Origin: Candidatus Zixiibacteriota bacterium
GTDB taxonomy: Bacteria > Zixibacteria > MSB-5A5 > GN15 > FEB-12
DNA: 9,707 nt
Direction of reading: 5' to 3'
NCBI GenBank assembly: GCA_023700785.1
Contig: JAMPYH010000075.1
Location: 1-9,707, forward strand
Under the pieces are notes generated by a model, which was given only the letters and a program-made list of their open reading frames with translations, was not told the origin of the DNA and searched no databases. The position numbers and the translations under genes are program-made. Below are positions 5,646 through 9,707 of the stretch, in pieces. The number at the start of each line of letters is the position of its first letter. Position 1 is the stretch's first letter.

Positions 5646-6721
5646 GCCACACAGGAAAGAATATCGCGATGTTCGAGGAAATGGCTAAATCTCCGGCTGC
5701 CTGGCTTTCGGGCAAGGGGGAAGAGGCGCTGGTCGTGCTCTCCACTCGCGTGCGGCTGGCCAGAAATGTTGCGGGTTGCCGTTTCCCCACTTCCGCAGAC
5801 ACCGCCACTAAAGAGCGGATAGTCGGCTATTTTGATTCCGCTGTCGGTCGCTCGGAGATCCTGGGCGAAGGGACCTATGTCACCGCGCAGGAAGTAAACG
5901 ATCTCGACCGGGATTTCCTGGTCGAGCGGCATCTGATCTCGCCGGCGTTTTTGAACGGCGATATCTCGAAGGCGCTTTATATCTCTCCCGCCGAGCGCGT
6001 ATCGATCATGGTGAACGAGGAAGATCACCTGCGCATTCAATCGCTGACCGCCGGGTTTGACCCGCAGGGAGCGCTTGAGCAGGCCATGCGGTACGACACC
6101 GAGATCGGCAAGTTCCTCGAATTCGATTATGACCCGGATTTTGGTTACATGACCGCCTGCCCGACCAATGCCGGCACCGGCATGCGGGCATCGGTGCTGA
6201 TCCACCTGCCCGGCCTGGTACTGACACGGGATATCGAAAAAGTGATTTCGCGGATCACCCATAGCGGGCTGATTGTCCGCGGATTTTACGGAGAAGGCTC
6301 CGATGTCCTGGGGAACCTGTTCCAGGTCTCCAACCAGAATACGCTGGGAATATCTGAAGGTGAAATACTTCACCAGATCACCCGGGTGGTGCGCGAGATC
6401 ATCGAGGCGGAAGCGGCGGCGCGCCAGCAGTTGATGGATGAAGCGGCCGACATGATCGAAGACAAGATCTGGCGGGCGTACGGCATCCTCAAGTACGCGC
6501 GCGTGTTAACGTCGGAGGAAGTGATGAATCTCCTGTCGGCGGTCCGTCTGGGACACGCCATGAAGATCATCGATTTCCTCTCGATAGCGCTTATTAACGA
6601 GATGTTATTGTTGTCACAGCCGGCCCATTTGCAGAAATATTTCGGTCAGGAGATGGACCCGAACCGGCGCGATTTCGTCCGCGCCCAGCTGGTGCGGGAG
6701 AAGCTGCGGAACTCCGACTGA
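5642..6721 (+). CDS. mcsB: McsB, protein-arginine kinase
   Basis: McsB phosphorylates arginine side chains of proteins, tagging them for ClpC-ClpP. It is related to phosphagen (creatine/arginine) kinases. Visible motifs are STRVRLARN with nucleotide-binding arginines (about 34-42), the acidic VNEEDHLRIQ (124-133) with the catalytic glutamate region, CPTNAGTGMRASV with the conserved Cys at 173, and RGFYGEGSDVLGNLFQVSNQ (about 215-234), which contacts nucleotide and guanidinium. Near the end is RDFVRA (343-348), fitting the RDxxRA phosphoarginine-sensing motif described for bacterial McsB. Length is 359 from GTG 5642 (363 in B. subtilis). ATG 5669, with AGGA 12 bases upstream, would give 350 residues and also fits the family. 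The GTG was kept for its four-base overlap with mcsA. clpC begins 72 bases further on. Confidence 0.96.
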   Translation: MSHTGKNIAMFEEMAKSPAAWLSGKGEEALVVLSTRVRLARNVAGCRFPTSADTATKERIVGYFDSAVGRSEILGEGTYVTAQEVNDLDRDFLVERHLISPAFLNGDISKALYISPAERVSIMVNEEDHLRIQSLTAGFDPQGALEQAMRYDTEIGKFLEFDYDPDFGYMTACPTNAGTGMRASVLIHLPGLVLTRDIEKVISRITHSGLIVRGFYGEGSDVLGNLFQVSNQNTLGISEGEILHQITRVVREIIEAEAAARQQLMDEAADMIEDKIWRAYGILKYARVLTSEEVMNLLSAVRLGHAMKIIDFLSIALINEMLLLSQPAHLQKYFGQEMDPNRRDFVRAQLVREKLRNSD

Positions 6722-6730
6722 CCGGTCAGT
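6717..6730. promoter_or_regulatory. Perfect 14-base palindrome across the mcsB stop codon
   Basis: ACTGACCGGTCAGT is perfectly self-complementary and contains the mcsB TGA (6719-6721). It heads the 72-base mcsB-clpC gap. It could be a regulator site for separate clpC control or part of a processed RNA end. It does not match the CtsR heptad repeat or CIRCE. Confidence 0.35.
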
Positions 6731-6750
6731 GTTGAGAACAGTGCGACGTC

Positions 6751-6766
6751 TGGTCGCCTACGACCA
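6751..6766 (+). promoter_or_regulatory. Small hairpin in the clpC leader
   Basis: TGGTCG, loop CCTA, then CGACCA form a 6-bp stem ending ten bases before the clpC ribosome site AGGAAGGA (6777-6784). No T-run follows, so termination is unlikely. It may stabilise or separate the clpC part of the message. No promoter with acceptable spacing was found in this gap. Confidence 0.3.
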
Positions 6767-6793
6767 TATTAGAGACAGGAAGGAAAACAGACC

Positions 6794-9241
<2,448 letters not shown>

Positions 9242-9272
9242 GGTTCGATTAGATTACATAATGAGCCATAAG

Positions 9273-9302
9273 AAAACCCGCCCCGAAAAGGGCGGGTTTT
9301 TT
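9273..9302. terminator. Bidirectional intrinsic terminator between clpC and the convergent membrane gene
   Basis: CCCGCCC (9277-9283), loop CGAAAA and GGGCGGG (9290-9296) form a strong stem, flanked by AAAA on the left and TTTTTT (9297-9302) on the right. It can therefore stop transcription from both directions. It lies 35 bases past the clpC stop and 25 bases past the end of the minus-strand gene, and probably marks the end of the five-gene run. Confidence 0.92.
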
Positions 9303-9327
9303 CATCGAGACTTTTCAATTTTTCCGG

Positions 9328-9707
9328 CTACCGCCAGACGGCGAGGATCGCCCCCATGATCACGAACGAGACCACGAAATAGCCGCCGTTGATCAGCACG
9401 TACGCCAGGCTGCGCCGCTCAAAGAGGGAGAGGATCCCGATCGCGAACGCGACCCAGGTAATTCCAAGGACTCCGCTGACGAGCATGCCATAGACAATAT
9501 CACTGGACGGACCTTTAAGCAACCAGGCAATATGCATCGCCATAAAGAAAGTCAGTATGAAGGCGAGTCCGAAGATCATCCCCATGTTCCCCTTTTTCTT
9601 CAGATCCTCTTCGGTGAAACCGCACGCTTTCATCCAGGGCTTCGCGAAGAGCATCGGCGAATACCAGACCGCGCCGAGCACGAACGTCGCTAAAGCTGAT
9701 ACCACGA
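9328..9707 (-). CDS. DUF1761-like small integral membrane protein (5' end outside window)
   Basis: At least 125 residues are visible, with four hydrophobic segments: a first ending near GAVWYSPMLF, then MIFGLAFILTFFMAMHIAWLL, then GVLGITWVAFAIGILSLF, and last LINGGYFVVSFVIMGAILAV before WR and the stop. The sequence WYSPMLFAKPWMKACGFTEEDLKKK just after the first segment is the signature stretch of the DUF1761 family, whose role is unknown. The first start-like codon in view is GTG at 9705-9703. It probably codes for an internal valine of the first membrane helix, because family members usually have several more residues before this point and the frame stays open to the window edge. It is convergent with clpC and unlikely to be functionally tied to it. 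Confidence 0.85.
   Translation of the reverse strand, partial: VVSALATFVLGAVWYSPMLFAKPWMKACGFTEEDLKKKGNMGMIFGLAFILTFFMAMHIAWLLKGPSSDIVYGMLVSGVLGITWVAFAIGILSLFERRSLAYVLINGGYFVVSFVIMGAILAVWR

Noticed and set aside
5456..6373. Open frame of 305 codons on the minus strand
   Set aside because: It is antisense to mcsA and mcsB, whose products carry full sets of family motifs. The long antisense frame is a by-product of GC-rich codon use.
9703..9705. GTG as the true start of the DUF1761-like gene
   Set aside because: It lies inside the first membrane helix, the frame remains open to the window edge, and there is no room to see a ribosome site, so the gene is treated as truncated by the window.

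Overview
The window reads as ordinary chromosomal DNA, fairly GC-rich and densely coded, from a diderm (outer-membrane) bacterium. The evidence for an outer membrane is a lipoprotein with a clear lipobox, plus a LolC/E-type permease and a LolD-type ATPase, which together export lipoproteins to the outer membrane. The lysyl-tRNA synthetase has motif-2 surroundings (EFCKDFRNEGMD, HNPEFSMIELY) that recall Bacteroidetes and related FCB phyla. A candidate FCB-side phylum such as Zixibacteria would fit, but this is inference and not proven by the sequence.

Layout from left to right. (1) The 3' end of coaD (coenzyme A synthesis) runs rightward into a gene-end region with two opposed intrinsic terminators. 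(2) A small lipoprotein gene lies convergent to it on the minus strand. (3) lysS on the plus strand has a good sigma70-type promoter (TTGGCA, 17 bp, TATATT). (4) A 405-base gene-free stretch (2666-3070) holds a compact cluster of related inverted and direct repeats, including an exact 33-base duplication. (5) A five-gene plus-strand run follows: lolC-like permease, lolD, mcsA, mcsB and clpC. (6) A bidirectional terminator separates clpC from a convergent DUF1761-like membrane protein gene that runs off the right edge.

The five-gene run joins two functional modules. LolC/LolD would extract lipoproteins from the inner membrane. McsA-McsB-ClpC is the protein-arginine-phosphorylation and degradation module known from Firmicutes: McsB marks proteins with phosphoarginine, McsA activates McsB, and ClpC, working with a ClpP encoded elsewhere, unfolds the marked proteins. 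The residues needed for this logic are visible: the McsB nucleotide and guanidino kinase motifs and its RDxxRA motif, four CxxC pairs and a UVR helix in McsA, and in ClpC both N-domain glutamates plus the VGF ClpP loop. No ctsR repressor gene and no CtsR or CIRCE operator was seen.

Two annotation points matter. The lolD reading frame almost certainly starts at a CTG codon at 4409, not at the ATG at 4523, because the ATG version would lose the conserved N-terminal strands. An 18-base perfect palindrome ends inside the purine-rich ribosome-binding region of that gene. I found no RNA genes, insertion sequences, prophage or CRISPR array.
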